DNA of 64,000 nucleotides from Planctomycetaceae bacterium (GCA_021732415.1 JAKFVC010000031.1:1-64000); one strand, 5' to 3'; positions 36,267-45,744 are shown, numbered from the stretch's first letter. Notes: a model not told the origin generated them from the sequence alone. Numbers and translations are program-made.

Positions 36267-37388
36267 ATGATGAAAACTCGCATTAAATTGGCTCCATCCA
36301 CGGCACGAAGCCGGATGTCTCGCTCGCGAGTCTCTCATCCATGCCGTGATTCACGAGGAGCCTTCACTCTCATTGAGTTGCTAGTCGTGATCGCCATCAT
36401 CGCAGTACTCATTTCGTTACTACTGCCGGCAGTACAGCAAGCACGTGAAGCAGCACGCCGCAGTCAGTGCAAGAACAATCTCAAACAGTACGGATTGGCT
36501 CTGCACAACTATCACGAAACGTATGGCTGCTTCGCGCCATCGGGCCTGAACAACGCACATCCCAATACGCAGCTGCCGTGCGTCGGCTGGCAGGTTCGCA
36601 TCCTGCCGTTCATCGATCAAGCCGCCCTGTACGGTCAGCTCAATTTCGGCAACCCTGCATCGAGCACATGGGAGGCCGGAGCCAGCCCCGCCACTGGTGA
36701 CGTTACGCACCAGATCCTCAGCGATGGTCAAGCGGCGCGGACACATCAGATTCCGATCGCCCGGTGCCCCACAGACACGAGTCCCGAAATGTTTCGCGGT
36801 TGGGCCCAGGCCAGTTATGGTGGCTCGATCGGTTCGCAGCGCACCGACAGCTCTTCGACCCCGTGCCAACCCTATAACGTTTTCGCAGAATTGGGCAGTT
36901 CATCCACCGATGCTCAGGTAAATGCGATCGTGTTTGGTCGCTCCAGCAACTCCGCCTTGGTTTCGGGAATGTTCTCTTACTACGGAGTCGTGTTAACCAC
37001 GGACGACGTAACCGACGGAACATCAAATACCATCTTTGTCGGAGAGACTTTGGCGAACTGCAGCTGGAACCCAGCGGGTAGTGACGTGTCAACGAACCAT
37101 CACCGCCGCGGCTGGTGGCATGGCAATTCGAACGGTGCCGCTCAGTGCTCCACCGTGACTCCAATTAATGATTTCACGACCTGCGACAATTCGACGAGAA
37201 TCGTCAACGCCGCTTGTACAGACCCTGTCAACTACAACTACTCGTGGGGCTTCAAGTCGATGCATGTGGGTGGCGCACAATTTCTGATGGTGGACGGCGG
37301 AGTCAGGTTCGTTAGTGAAAACATCGACCAGACGACCTATCAACGTCTGGGTGGGCGCGCCGATGGCAAGACTCTCGCAGAGTTTTAA
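36267..37388 (+). CDS. DUF1559 pseudopilin-like protein (1)
   Basis: 373 residues. The N-terminus has a type IV pilin-like prepilin signal: a basic leader (about 1-31) then [20 protein letters not shown], the methylation/cleavage motif with Glu5. The region [20 protein letters not shown] and the C-terminal HVGGAQFLMVDGGVRFV (the H-x9-DG motif) are diagnostic of DUF1559. The long basic leader is unusual; the other two paralogues here have short ones. AAAGG lies upstream. A lipoprotein gene follows 170 bp later. Planctomycetes carry many paralogues; their role is not known, though export and pseudopilin assembly are inferred. Confidence 0.93.
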   Translation: MMKTRIKLAPSTARSRMSRSRVSHPCRDSRGAFTLIELLVVIAIIAVLISLLLPAVQQAREAARRSQCKNNLKQYGLALHNYHETYGCFAPSGLNNAHPNTQLPCVGWQVRILPFIDQAALYGQLNFGNPASSTWEAGASPATGDVTHQILSDGQAARTHQIPIARCPTDTSPEMFRGWAQASYGGSIGSQRTDSSSTPCQPYNVFAELGSSSTDAQVNAIVFGRSSNSALVSGMFSYYGVVLTTDDVTDGTSNTIFVGETLANCSWNPAGSDVSTNHHRRGWWHGNSNGAAQCSTVTPINDFTTCDNSTRIVNAACTDPVNYNYSWGFKSMHVGGAQFLMVDGGVRFVSENIDQTTYQRLGGRADGKTLAEF

Positions 37389-37558
37389 TCAGCGGACAGT
37401 TCCTGTGCCCCATGAGTCCAATCCCGTAGAGACTGGGGTGGATTGGTACCGACAACATATTTGCCGTACGAAGAACCCCCGCACTTATGGTACGGGGCTC
37501 ACCGACAACAATTATTGTGAGTCTCTGCAGATTACTCGAACATCGCTCAGGAGTTGAA

Positions 37559-38023
37559 ATGAGACCTTGGTTTGGACTGGCTGTGATCGCGCTGAGCCTG
37601 GTGTCAATGGTCGGCTGCGGAAGTGAAATATCGACTGCCCCAGCATCGGGTGTCGTGCTGTATAACGGCCAGCCGCTCCGCGAGGCCAATGTCGTATTCG
37701 CGCCGGAACAAGGAGGGCCGACATCCGTCGCCCTGACAGGCCCCGATGGGAAATTTACCTTGTCCATGAATAGCGGTCGCGGAGCTCTGATCGGCAAGCA
37801 TGGCGTGGCGATCCAGGCGAGCGAACGCTACCGCATTGACGGCAAACCGATGACGGATGCAGACCGTCAAGCTTCACAGACCGAAAGTGAAGTGAAGAGC
37901 CCCTTCCGAGTTCGCTCCAAGATTCCCGAGACCTATGGCAATCCGGAATCCAGCGGATTATCGGCCGAAGTGGAATCAGGGGGCGAGAACAACTTCAAAT
38001 TTGAGTTGTCAGGAAAATCGTAA
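37559..38023 (+). CDS. Small lipoprotein with carboxypeptidase-regulatory-like fold (1)
   Basis: 154 residues from ATG 37559, which has CAGGAG upstream. A lipoprotein signal (LVSMVGCGS, lipobox Cys about 20) is followed by a beta-rich domain: SGVVLYNGQPLREANVVFAP, then GPDGKFTLSM, the pattern of carboxypeptidase regulatory-like/transthyretin-like domains. It is likely anchored to the cell envelope facing the periplasm. It sits between two DUF1559 genes and repeats the gene pair seen at 38109-39799 and 42901-41656. Binding partner and role are unknown. Confidence 0.8.
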   Translation: MRPWFGLAVIALSLVSMVGCGSEISTAPASGVVLYNGQPLREANVVFAPEQGGPTSVALTGPDGKFTLSMNSGRGALIGKHGVAIQASERYRIDGKPMTDADRQASQTESEVKSPFRVRSKIPETYGNPESSGLSAEVESGGENNFKFELSGKS

Positions 38024-38048
38024 CAGTGATCACACTCACGCAAGACGC

Positions 38049-38076
38049 TTGAGACTTTTAATCAACTGTTTATTAC
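38049..38076 (+). promoter_or_regulatory. Candidate sigma-70-like promoter of the second DUF1559 gene
   Basis: TTGAGA at 38049-38054 and TATTAC at 38071-38076 are 16 bp apart, 32 bp before the ATG at 38109. The sequence is AT-rich compared with its surroundings. Confidence 0.4.
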
Positions 38077-38108
38077 GACTCAAATTCTCTCGTTAAAGGA
38101 CTACAGAC

Positions 38109-39149
38109 ATGCAAAACTTTCGGCCGATTCGACGCGCGTTTACGCTGATCGAACTGCTGGTGGTCGTGGCCATTATCGCCGTGTTAATCTCGCTCTTGCT
38201 GCCTGCGGTCCAGCAAGCGCGGGAGGCCGCCCGCCGTTCGCAGTGCAAGAATAATCTTAAGCAACTGGCTTTGGCGCTCCACAACTACCACGAAGCCTAC
38301 AATGCCTTCCCATTGGGAACCGTCAATGGCCGCACAGGCCCCACTTCACCGACTGACACCAGTGCCGATAATCCGAACGGGGCCAACGGTGGTGGTCCTG
38401 TGGCTATTGGCGGGCCATGGATTGCGATGCTACTGCCGTATATCGACCAGACTGCGCACTACAATGGCTTCATGACCATCGTAACCGAGCGACCGGAAGT
38501 CGTCGATTGGTTCGGCAACGGCACTTATACAAGCCGCGGCATTACGGTTGGAAAAGATCGTTTGCGACTGATGGAATGTCCCAGCCATCCCTGGCGTAAG
38601 GAATTGTTCGGGAATGGGACGGGAATGGAAGACCTGACCCGCGGAAACTACGCTGCGTCGTATGGCAAGGGAAAGTACGGTCGGAACTATACCGGAGATC
38701 CAGCCATCGGAGGCGTGTTTGGTACGAATCAGAAAGTTAACCTGCGAGATATGCTCGACGGTTCGTCGAATACGATTGCTTTAAGCGAATTGAAGTTTCG
38801 TGCTTTCCGCAAACAGGGTGGTACCGCGGACCTTCCGACACTCGACACTCGCGGCACCGCATTCTACGGAGTTATGGGAGCCGACATTTTCTGCACGTTG
38901 AATGGGCCGAATAGTGCGGTTTCGGATGCGATTTGGGGATGTCGCACGGCCCCCGAAGAAGGGATGCCCTGTGTGCAGGTCAGCAATCCTTACGGAGAGT
39001 TGCAGAGCGCAGCACGCAGCTATCATGTTGGCGGTGTTCAAGGAGCCATGGCGGACGGCAGCGTCCGGTTCTTTTCCAACAATATTAATCTGACGGTCTG
39101 GCAGGCACTCGGCTCGCGAGGCGGTAATGAGGTTCCTGGCGAGCTTTAA
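38109..39149 (+). CDS. DUF1559 pseudopilin-like protein (2)
   Basis: 346 residues with a short prepilin leader ([20 protein letters not shown]) and hydrophobic helix, followed by [20 protein letters not shown] and [20 protein letters not shown]. The C-terminal motif is [19 protein letters not shown] (H-x9-DG). AAAGGA precedes the ATG. It is the middle of three DUF1559 genes and is followed by a lipoprotein gene after 194 bp. The three paralogues are nearly identical over the first 60 residues after the cleavage site and diverge in the body, consistent with a conserved assembly helix and variable exposed domains. Confidence 0.94.
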   Translation: MQNFRPIRRAFTLIELLVVVAIIAVLISLLLPAVQQAREAARRSQCKNNLKQLALALHNYHEAYNAFPLGTVNGRTGPTSPTDTSADNPNGANGGGPVAIGGPWIAMLLPYIDQTAHYNGFMTIVTERPEVVDWFGNGTYTSRGITVGKDRLRLMECPSHPWRKELFGNGTGMEDLTRGNYAASYGKGKYGRNYTGDPAIGGVFGTNQKVNLRDMLDGSSNTIALSELKFRAFRKQGGTADLPTLDTRGTAFYGVMGADIFCTLNGPNSAVSDAIWGCRTAPEEGMPCVQVSNPYGELQSAARSYHVGGVQGAMADGSVRFFSNNINLTVWQALGSRGGNEVPGEL

Positions 39150-39343
39150 GGGCGATAATCGTACAAATGGTGAGTCGATATGCCACAACGCCCGGAGCTG
39201 TTGATCTACCAGAGCTCAAAGCATCCGCAGCATCCGGCTCGCCAGTCTTCCTCGCTCGTATCGGTCTATTTGGAACCGGCGACATGGACCTCCCGCTCAC
39301 TCCATCACCACTGTCATTCCTTTTGCCGAGTCACAAGAACGCT

Positions 39344-39799
39344 ATGTCCAAGAATCTCGCCATCACGTTCTCGCTGCTCATGACTATCGCTGGATGTGGA
39401 AGTGGCTCGAACGTGCCTCCCGTCTATCCCGTTTCTGGACTCGTGACATTCGACGGCAAACCGATGGCCGGTGGCGGATCGATTGCCTTCATTCCATTGG
39501 GCGGTCAGACGGGTAAGACCGCCGGCGGGACCATCGACAAGGAAGGCAGATACACGCTGTCGACACATGGCGAAGACGACGGGTCGATGGCGGGCGAATT
39601 TCGCGTCGTCATTACGCAGGAGGTCGTCGGGGAACCCGAATCGGTTCCTGATGGCTCGGGTTTGACACCCAAACCCGTGGAGTCTGTGCCTGCAGCCGAG
39701 CGTATCGGCAAAGTCTATTCCGACTACGATAAGTCGCCGCTGACCGCCAACGTGGAAGCGAAAAGCTTCAATGAAATTGACTTTGCGATCCCGCGGTAG
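39344..39799 (+). CDS. Small lipoprotein with carboxypeptidase-regulatory-like fold (2)
   Basis: 151 residues from ATG 39344. The signal ends in a lipobox (LLMTIAGCGSGS). The mature part starts PVYPVSGLVTFDGKPMAGGG and continues SIAFIPLGG...GGTIDKEGRYTLS, the same regulatory-like beta domain as the paralogue at 37559. A conserved GEFRVVIT strand and a C-terminal SPLTANVEAKSFNEIDF follow. The frame is open from 39167, but the upstream part has no signal. It is the partner of the DUF1559 gene just before it. Confidence 0.8.
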   Translation: MSKNLAITFSLLMTIAGCGSGSNVPPVYPVSGLVTFDGKPMAGGGSIAFIPLGGQTGKTAGGTIDKEGRYTLSTHGEDDGSMAGEFRVVITQEVVGEPESVPDGSGLTPKPVESVPAAERIGKVYSDYDKSPLTANVEAKSFNEIDFAIPR

Positions 39800-39843
39800 T
39801 TAAGCCGGAGAGACCGCCTCGATTTCTCAAGCAAAAAAAGTCA

Positions 39844-39872
39844 TTGCATCCATCAACATTAATCGATATGAT
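39844..39872 (+). promoter_or_regulatory. Candidate sigma-70-like promoter of the DUF1501 gene
   Basis: TTGCAT (39844-39849) and TATGAT (39867-39872) with exact 17-bp spacing, 53 bp before the ATG at 39925. Confidence 0.55.
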
Positions 39873-39924
39873 TTAGCCTCGTATCAACAGGGACTCAAGT
39901 CAGTACATTAATGGAGACTTCCTG

Positions 39925-41376
39925 ATGGCCGGCATTCGCCCACATTCGGCGGTTCATCAGCAGCATGCCTTCAGGAATTACTATGGGGACGAACGCGAAG
40001 GCGTGACCTGCGGCAGTCGTCGTGGACTGCTGAAGGCGGGACTGGCGGGTGTCGCTGGATTGAGTTTGCCTGAGCTGTTGCGCTGCCGTGCCCAAGCGGC
40101 CGAGACGGCCGGTGCAGGGAAAGGGCCGAAGAGTGTCATCCTGGTGTGGATGTCGGGTGGGCCGAGTCAATTAGAAACCTGGGACGTCAAGCCGCTGCGG
40201 CCGCTGCAGAACCGCGGTCCCTTTGGCGCCATTTCGACCAAGCTGCCCGGTGTGCAGATTTGTGAGCATCTCCCCAAGCAGGCGGCGCTCCTCGACAAGT
40301 TTACGCTGATCCGTTCTGTTGATGCCCGGTTGAGCAGCCACAACCCGAACCGCGTGTTTCAAACGGGCCACCTGGGTTCGAATACGGCCGACTCGAAGTA
40401 CCCCGCCATCGGGTCGGTCGTGGCGAAGCTGCATGGACCAAACCATCCTTCCATGCCCCCTTATGTTGCGGCGGTGGCGTCGCCGCGTAAGCATCTGGCG
40501 TTTGCCGGATATCTTGGCAAACGGTTCGACCCGTTCATCGCCGAGCAAGCGACCAAGCTGCCCATCTATGACATCGACGGCAACGATACCGGCAAGACCA
40601 CCGGGGCCAATCTGTTTCAGTTGCCAGAGGAGCTTTCCGCCGATCGACTCGGTGAGCGCCGGACACTCATGCGTGATCTGGATCGATTGCGAAGTGGTGT
40701 CGATCAGGCAGGATCGATGCTCGCGATGGACGCCTATCTCAGCCAGGCCGTGGAGATGGTGTTAGGGGGCCGTGCCCAAAAGGCATTCGATTTGTCGCGG
40801 GAACCGGCGGCCAACCGCGAGCGGTATGGCAAACACCTCTGGTTCCAGCAGGCGCTCCTGGCGCGGAGACTCGTCGAAGCGGGGGTCAGCTTCGTCACGA
40901 TTGGTATGAATCACTCGGGAGGAGCCAGTTGGGACACGCACGGCGACAACATTCCTCCCTATGGCGGAATCTCAAAAGGAATGGGTAAGTTACTCCCCTT
41001 GTTTGATCATGCCATCAGCACGCTCGTCAGCGATCTGGACGAACGAGGTCTGTTGGATGATGTCCTGGTGATTGCGATGGGAGAATTCGGCCGCACTCCG
41101 ATGATGGGAACCCAAGGCAGCAGCGATGGACGCGATCATTGGCCCGAGGTGATGTCGATCTCGCTGGCTGGAGGTGGCCTGCGACACGGTCAGGTCGTGG
41201 GAGCGACCGAAGCCGATGGCGGCACCATCAAAGATCGACTGGTGACGCCTGCAGACATTGCAGCGACCATCTATCGCTATATGGATGTGCCTCTGGATGC
41301 CACCTATCTCGACAATCAGGGGCGTCCTCATTACATCGTCCAAAACAACGGACAGCCAATCCGCGAGTTGTTTTAA
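39925..41376 (+). CDS. DUF1501 protein with twin-arginine signal (1)
   Basis: 483 residues. A twin-arginine motif (CGSRRGLLKAGLAGVAGLSL, about 29-48) indicates folded export through Tat. The DUF1501 body belongs to the alkaline-phosphatase/sulfatase-like superfamily: SVILVWMSGGPSQLETWDVK near the N-terminus, the central NHSGGASWDTHGDN, and IAMGEFGRTPMM and GRDHWP near the C-terminus. Hydrolytic activity is not demonstrated for the family. GGAG lies 9 bases before the ATG and a good promoter lies upstream. In many planctomycetes DUF1501 genes accompany DUF1549/1553 genes, but here it follows DUF1559/lipoprotein pairs. Confidence 0.92.
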   Translation: MAGIRPHSAVHQQHAFRNYYGDEREGVTCGSRRGLLKAGLAGVAGLSLPELLRCRAQAAETAGAGKGPKSVILVWMSGGPSQLETWDVKPLRPLQNRGPFGAISTKLPGVQICEHLPKQAALLDKFTLIRSVDARLSSHNPNRVFQTGHLGSNTADSKYPAIGSVVAKLHGPNHPSMPPYVAAVASPRKHLAFAGYLGKRFDPFIAEQATKLPIYDIDGNDTGKTTGANLFQLPEELSADRLGERRTLMRDLDRLRSGVDQAGSMLAMDAYLSQAVEMVLGGRAQKAFDLSREPAANRERYGKHLWFQQALLARRLVEAGVSFVTIGMNHSGGASWDTHGDNIPPYGGISKGMGKLLPLFDHAISTLVSDLDERGLLDDVLVIAMGEFGRTPMMGTQGSSDGRDHWPEVMSISLAGGGLRHGQVVGATEADGGTIKDRLVTPADIAATIYRYMDVPLDATYLDNQGRPHYIVQNNGQPIRELF

Positions 41377-41479
41377 TTCTTGTTAAGTCCGCAGGAGAAA
41401 TCCACTTTCGCAAGTACGCGTTTGTCTTGCGCTACGCCCGCAAATCCCGCGCAACGTCCAGAATCCCGAAATACAAGAT

Positions 41480-41541
41480 CTCACGCAAAGGCGCCAAGGC
41501 GCAAAGAATTCCTATCTTCGATCTTGGCGCCTTTGCGTGAG
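41480..41541. terminator. Candidate bidirectional terminator between convergent genes
   Basis: Perfect 19-bp arms (ctcacgcaaaggcgccaag at 41480-41498 and its inverse at 41523-41541) lie between the stop codons of the convergent DUF1501 and lipoprotein genes. The plus strand then reads attattctt. A family-1 variant (ctgacgctggcagcgtcag) follows at 41593-41611. Confidence 0.55.
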
Positions 41542-41655
41542 ATTATTCTTCTACTAACCACCGACGGTCACTTACGAAGAAGCGTCTGTATTCTGACGCT
41601 GGCAGCGTCAGCCACGGAGCCGCAGACCTTAAGTTACTCTCCGAACTTCAGATGC

Positions 41656-42078
41656 TCACTTCAGATCGAAATCGAAGCTGGTATCTTCCGCAGAGACCGT
41701 CGCGGACAGCGGTTGGCCGCCACTGCTTAGTGTTGGAGTTCCAGTAGACTTGTCAGGCGCGGGCGCCCCGGCAGCGGGCAGTTTTCGTCCCCCTTTGCTT
41801 TCTGCACCGGGGACGATGACCACTTTGTATTTCCCGGCGATGGGACCGTTGGTCGCGTCGAAATGATAAGCGCCCTTCGAGATCGAGGTCGTCACCGCGG
41901 GGCCAGTGTTGCCCCCTTCGGGAAGAAAGCTGATGGCCCCGTTGATCGCCTTGTCTGCCCCTGCCGTGACTTGGCCCGATACGGCTAACCGTGACAATTC
42001 TGGTTCGCTTGAACCACAGCCACACAGGAGCAAGCAGACTGCCAACACAGTACCGGCATGCACATGATTAGAATTCAC
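41656..42078 (-). CDS. Small lipoprotein with carboxypeptidase-regulatory-like fold (3)
   Basis: 140 residues from GTG 42078 (a TTG three bases upstream is also possible), with GAGGTGATT before it. Signal and lipobox [14 protein letters not shown]; the mature part shows [32 protein letters not shown] and [14 protein letters not shown], the same layout as the other two lipoproteins. The start lies inside the end of the DUF1559 gene (about 11-bp overlap), so translation is coupled. This overlap is the strongest evidence that the DUF1559 and lipoprotein products act together. Confidence 0.8.
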   Translation of the reverse strand: MNSNHVHAGTVLAVCLLLCGCGSSEPELSRLAVSGQVTAGADKAINGAISFLPEGGNTGPAVTTSISKGAYHFDATNGPIAGKYKVVIVPGAESKGGRKLPAAGAPAPDKSTGTPTLSSGGQPLSATVSAEDTSFDFDLK

Positions 42079-42901
42079 CAATCACCTCACCGCCCGCTTT
42101 GGTCGAGACTGCTTGGAACGTGGTGAAGCTCATGTTGACGCTGAGAAACCGCACGGAACCGTCCCCCAGTGCGAAATGGGCGCCGCCGGTGTGGTAGCTC
42201 CAGTAATGATTGTTGTGAGCCCCGCTGGCATCGCCTTTAGCCAGCCCCGTTGCGGTGGTCAGCAGATTGTCCGCTTCGCCGTCGTTGTTGTTGCCGTAGC
42301 CGCACAAGACCCAGCCAAACTGCCCGTCGGTCGGCATACCACGCTCACCGAAGAGCAGCGTGTTGGAGGTGCCGTCGGTGACATCTCGCATCTTCACGGT
42401 AGGCCCCGCGCTGGACGAATAGAACATACCCGTCTTAGTGGCCGGAGCCGTCCCCATGGTCCCGAAATAGGAGCCCACCAGGAAATTTCCGAGACCCGGG
42501 TAGGCACCCGGTGTGGTCGCCAGTGGGTCTGTGGGACAAACATACGACGGGACCCTGCTGGCGTAGATGTCGCTCGTATTGATGTTGAAGCAATTGCCGT
42601 TGTAATTGAAATTCATCCGATTGTAGACATTCGCCTGATCAATGTAGGGCAGGATGTAGTCTTGCATCGTAAAGTTGATGTTGGCCAGGTTGCCAATCGG
42701 AAAAGCCCCATGAGTGTCATGGTAATTGTGCAGGGCGATCGCCATCTGCTTCTGATTGTTCTTGCACTGCGACCGCCGAGCTGCCTCACGTGCCTGTTGC
42801 ACAGCCGGCAGCAGCAGGGCAATCAGTACCGCGATAATGGCAATGACAACCAGCAACTCGATCAGCGTAAATCCGTGACGACGTACTTGGGAAATCGACA
42901 T
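42068..42901 (-). CDS. DUF1559 pseudopilin-like protein (3)
   Basis: 277 residues from ATG 42901 (open frame to 43069, but the prepilin leader starts here and AAGGG lies upstream). The short leader [20 protein letters not shown] is followed by the conserved helix and [20 protein letters not shown]. The C-terminal motif is [19 protein letters not shown]. It is the shortest of the three paralogues. It is on the opposite strand from the first two and overlaps its lipoprotein partner. The leader has two Arg and one His before GFTLIE, a normal prepilin pattern. Confidence 0.93.
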   Translation of the reverse strand: MSISQVRRHGFTLIELLVVIAIIAVLIALLLPAVQQAREAARRSQCKNNQKQMAIALHNYHDTHGAFPIGNLANINFTMQDYILPYIDQANVYNRMNFNYNGNCFNINTSDIYASRVPSYVCPTDPLATTPGAYPGLGNFLVGSYFGTMGTAPATKTGMFYSSSAGPTVKMRDVTDGTSNTLLFGERGMPTDGQFGWVLCGYGNNNDGEADNLLTTATGLAKGDASGAHNNHYWSYHTGGAHFALGDGSVRFLSVNMSFTTFQAVSTKAGGEVIGEF

Positions 42902-43719
42902 ACTTGGCCCTTTGAGCGGTAAGAGACCGTCGGTGCGATAACATCGTCCCTCAAGACGCTTTGAGGAATCGGAGTTATCGAATGCGGAGGGGCCAATGGC
43001 CTCAACCACACATGAACCAACCAACATATCGGTCAAGCTGACGCTTAGCAATGACAGTGAACGCGCCAAGACCGACCGCCTTCCCGTCGTCGACAGATCA
43101 TCACCGGAGCACTAAAAGAGACTCTCCGTCGAAGGACAATTCCCATTGCTGCATATGGAGTTGTGTCGGATGCGAATCCATTAAGACACAGAGCCTTAAC
43201 TACATTCGAATGGGTGTCTTGCTGACGTGAGTCCGGGCCGAAGTGTTAATAATTAAGGAAACTGTAGAACAGCAGTGTTCCACAATCACGATGTGATCCT
43301 ATGAAACCGTATAACCCCTTGATCAGAAAGCATTACGGAATTGCAGGCAATCCATCATGCCCCTTGCCATCACGATGGCCGTGATGGACGGTTTTTCAGG
43401 CGGAAGATAGCCGGGCAAAAGGGCATCGGGCCAGAGCGATCTCTCGTTGGGGATGACTTCCCGGTAGCAGCCGATGAGTGTCGCGGAATCTCGCCAGAGC
43501 TTTACCCTGAAGCCTGGGGACGACCGGAGAACTCCTTCGAGCCAAGGGCTCAATCTGCGACGACCTTAGAGAAGAATCGCGATTGCGGCTCTGGGTTGTA
43601 GCCGCGTTTCGCCAGAACGCGGGCGAGTGACTGGCTAGGCCCGCACCCTGGCGAGATGCGGCTACGGCGAATTGCTACTCACGAGTTGAACTCGTCAGGC
43701 ACAGCTTGGCCAGCGTTGC
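42902..43719. other. 818-bp gene-poor interval
   Basis: Contains the upstream region of the third DUF1559 gene and a BIME-like element at 43598-43665. A 76-codon minus-strand frame at 43323-43553 is open but has no signal, no clear ribosome site and no recognised family, so it is not called as a gene. Confidence 0.5.
43598..43665. repeat. BIME-like pair with GTAG feet
   Basis: Unit gtagccgcgtttcgccagaa (43598-43617, stem ccgcgtt/aacgcgg) and an inverted partner ending cggctac at 43665 (stem ccgca/tgcgg). Both units share the centre tcgccag. Confidence 0.88.
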
Positions 43720-44727
43720 TTATTTGGGTGCGGCGACTGGCTCCCAGCCGTCCTTGCCCAACGGCGCGTGCGTCGTGAAGTTGATCGGTTTGAGTTTGAG
43801 GTCTTCGTCCTCGGGAATCGAAACGTCGATCGGGGTGACCGTCGCCTTGGGCTCGGTCGTCCGGGCACTCACCCGCGTTGTCGTCCTGGCCGATGTCGAA
43901 TTGGCGGGGGCAGATTTTGGAGCAGTTCTGCGCGTTGTGCGGGCCGTCTCCGAAGTCACCGGTTCAGCAGGGGGAGCGACGGGCTCAGCGGCAGGAGGAA
44001 CGGGTGGCGGCTCTGCAGGTGCCGCCGGGGGAGTTGCTGGAGGAGTCGCTGGTGGATTCACCGGCGGAGTCACTGGCGCGGGTGGTGGATTTGCAGGAGC
44101 TGCGGAGGGTGGATTCTGGAAGATCGGAGTCGGCCCCGGGGTGGGAACTGGGGTCACCGGCTGTGGCTGGTACGGGACGGCGTTTTCCGGAGGTGGCGTG
44201 TAGTACTGATCCGGGTACTGTTCCTGATAGACCTCGGTGTTCGCAGGTGCGTTCGGATCAGCCTCTTCAAAACCGTCACAGCCTTCACAGTGACCACAGC
44301 GACACGGAGACTGTTTGCAGCGCTGGCAGGTACGGTGTTTCTTCTCTTTGGGAGCAGATTGAGGGGGGACCTTGGCGGACGCCGGCATCTGCTTGTAATT
44401 GTTCTCGCCGGCGTAGTTATCTTCCGGGGTCAGGTTGGCCGCCAACTGCTTCATGGAAGACGACAGGCTCTGCTGCATGTGGCACCCATGATGATGCACG
44501 CAGTCAGACAGGTCCCAATACGCGTCTTCGAATTTCTCCGTCCAACTCGGCTGCGGACAGCAGGGTTGAGCATAGCAGCAGGGCGTGCATGAGAACGGAG
44601 CACACGTCATGGGGGCACACGTCATCGGGGCACACGACATCATGGGTGAGCACGTCATGGGACAGCAGCATCCCGAGACAGTCAACATGACCGCAAGGAC
44701 GAATCCCAATCCATATTGCATCCGCAT
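43720..44727 (-). CDS. Cys-rich and Pro-rich lipoprotein-like protein
   Basis: 335 residues from ATG 44727. A signal ending in a lipobox-like LTVSGC is followed by a run of cysteines with repeated SCAPMTCAPMTC words (about 20-60). A second Cys cluster at about 135-155 (CQRCKQSPCRCGHCEGCDG) could bind metal. The centre (about 175-265) is a Pro/Ala-rich spacer with repeated PPA units, and the C-terminus is Thr/Arg-rich. This points to an envelope protein with disulphides or bound metal and a wall-spanning spacer. No family is recognised. AGGG precedes the ATG at 9-10 bases. Confidence 0.72.
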   Translation of the reverse strand: MRMQYGLGFVLAVMLTVSGCCCPMTCSPMMSCAPMTCAPMTCAPFSCTPCCYAQPCCPQPSWTEKFEDAYWDLSDCVHHHGCHMQQSLSSSMKQLAANLTPEDNYAGENNYKQMPASAKVPPQSAPKEKKHRTCQRCKQSPCRCGHCEGCDGFEEADPNAPANTEVYQEQYPDQYYTPPPENAVPYQPQPVTPVPTPGPTPIFQNPPSAAPANPPPAPVTPPVNPPATPPATPPAAPAEPPPVPPAAEPVAPPAEPVTSETARTTRRTAPKSAPANSTSARTTTRVSARTTEPKATVTPIDVSIPEDEDLKLKPINFTTHAPLGKDGWEPVAAPK

Positions 44728-45032
44728 GGCTTGAACCCTATTTGACGAGCACTCAATTCGCAGCCCGCAGGCGAGATCCAAACTCTCTCCGAGGGCTATC
44801 TACTTTTATCGTCGTCAAAACAGGCAAGCTTTAACGGTTATACCGGTTGTCGTAGCGATTGAGAGCGACTCGGTGCCATTTCAAGCGGACCGCGGATTTT
44901 TTCTGCAGTGGGCGGTCGCTGCGAACCGATCAACCCAAATTGGTGTCTGGATCAAGTGTGACGGTTCGCCGAGTTTGCCCAGATAACCAGCCCAAAAGGG
45001 GCTCAGAATGGTCAGAGAGACGATCCAGAGGG

Positions 45033-45060
45033 TTGCAAACCGATTTTGGTTGTGTACTAT
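45033..45060 (+). promoter_or_regulatory. Candidate tRNA-Val promoter
   Basis: TTGCAA (45033-45038) and TACTAT (45055-45060) separated by 16 bp, about 38 bp before the tRNA. Confidence 0.5.
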
Positions 45061-45097
45061 TACATCACAGTGACGGCAACCCGCCGAACACTCCCTC

Positions 45098-45171
45098 GGA
45101 CGCATGGCTCAGTTGGTTAGAGTACTACCTTGACATGGTAGGGGTCGCAGGTTCGAATCCTGCTGCGTCCA
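45098..45171 (+). tRNA. tRNA-Val (anticodon GAC)
   Basis: 74 nt. The cloverleaf is complete: acceptor GGACGCA/TGCGTCC, D-arm GCTC...GAGT (one G-T pair), anticodon arm CTACC-TTGACAT-GGTAG with anticodon GAC, T-arm GCAGG-TTCGAAT-CCTGC, discriminator A. CCA is not encoded. The 3' half is duplicated at 47853-47898, showing that this gene served as an integration site. Confidence 0.96.
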
Positions 45172-45174
45172 CTG
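45129..45174 (+). repeat. Left attachment site (tRNA-Val 3' end)
   Basis: 46 bp from the anticodon loop through three bases beyond the tRNA. It matches 47853-47898 at 45 of 46 positions. Confidence 0.88.
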
Positions 45175-45285
45175 ATATAACACCAAGCCCGGTCACACTT
45201 TGTGGCCACCTGCGAGACCGCAGAGCGGCGTAAAACCTTGGTTGATTACCACGGTTCTACCATGATCCTTTCGAAAGGATGCCGC

Positions 45286-45744
45286 ATGTCGAGGCCTCGC
45301 ACTGAGCCGACCTACCAACTTCACAAAGGTAGCGGCCAAGCCCGAACGATCATCGACGGAAAGTCGATTTATCTCGGGAAATACAACTCTCCTCAGTCTC
45401 AGGAGCGTTTTGAAGAACTCAAATCAGAGTGGCGACTCCGCAACAACATCGATCAATTCACCCTCACGGTGACCAAGTTGGCCGGGCTACTGGAGGAGCG
45501 AATCGAAGTTGAAGGGCTCGCAGAACTCCAGGCGCCACAAGCGAGATCGAGCGGCAAAAAGGGGAAAGGCGGGCGACTGTCTGGTGGGCCGGAGATTCAT
45601 CCAGACTGGTACATTCACCGCGAGCAGTTCAAAGAAGGGAAAACAGAATTCCACATCACCGACAACATCACAGGCCGTACGCTGATTCGCGGGCTCAAGC
45701 ATCCAGGATGCGGTGCATTACTTGCGCGGGGTTGGCGGTGTTGA
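45286..45744 (+). pseudogene. Truncated tyrosine-recombinase-like integrase (N-terminal part)
   Basis: 152 residues from ATG 45286 (AAAGGA upstream). Residues about 4-50 (PTYQLHKGSGQARTIIDGKS, then LGKYNSPQSQERFEELKSEW) match the N-terminal DNA-binding part of planctomycete phage-type integrases. The catalytic R-H-R-Y domain is absent. The frame ends shortly after TGRTLIRG. An overlapping frame from about 45686 to 45838 encodes a protein-like tail (GVGGVDESIGLAAVTPMFYR), suggesting a frameshift near 45690 or fusion with another remnant. The gene starts about 115 bp after the tRNA, the usual integrase position. It is probably inactive. Confidence 0.65.

Noticed and set aside
43323-43553. 76-codon minus-strand frame
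   Set aside because: No ribosome site, signal or recognised family; it lies in a repeat-containing gap and may be chance or a decayed fragment.
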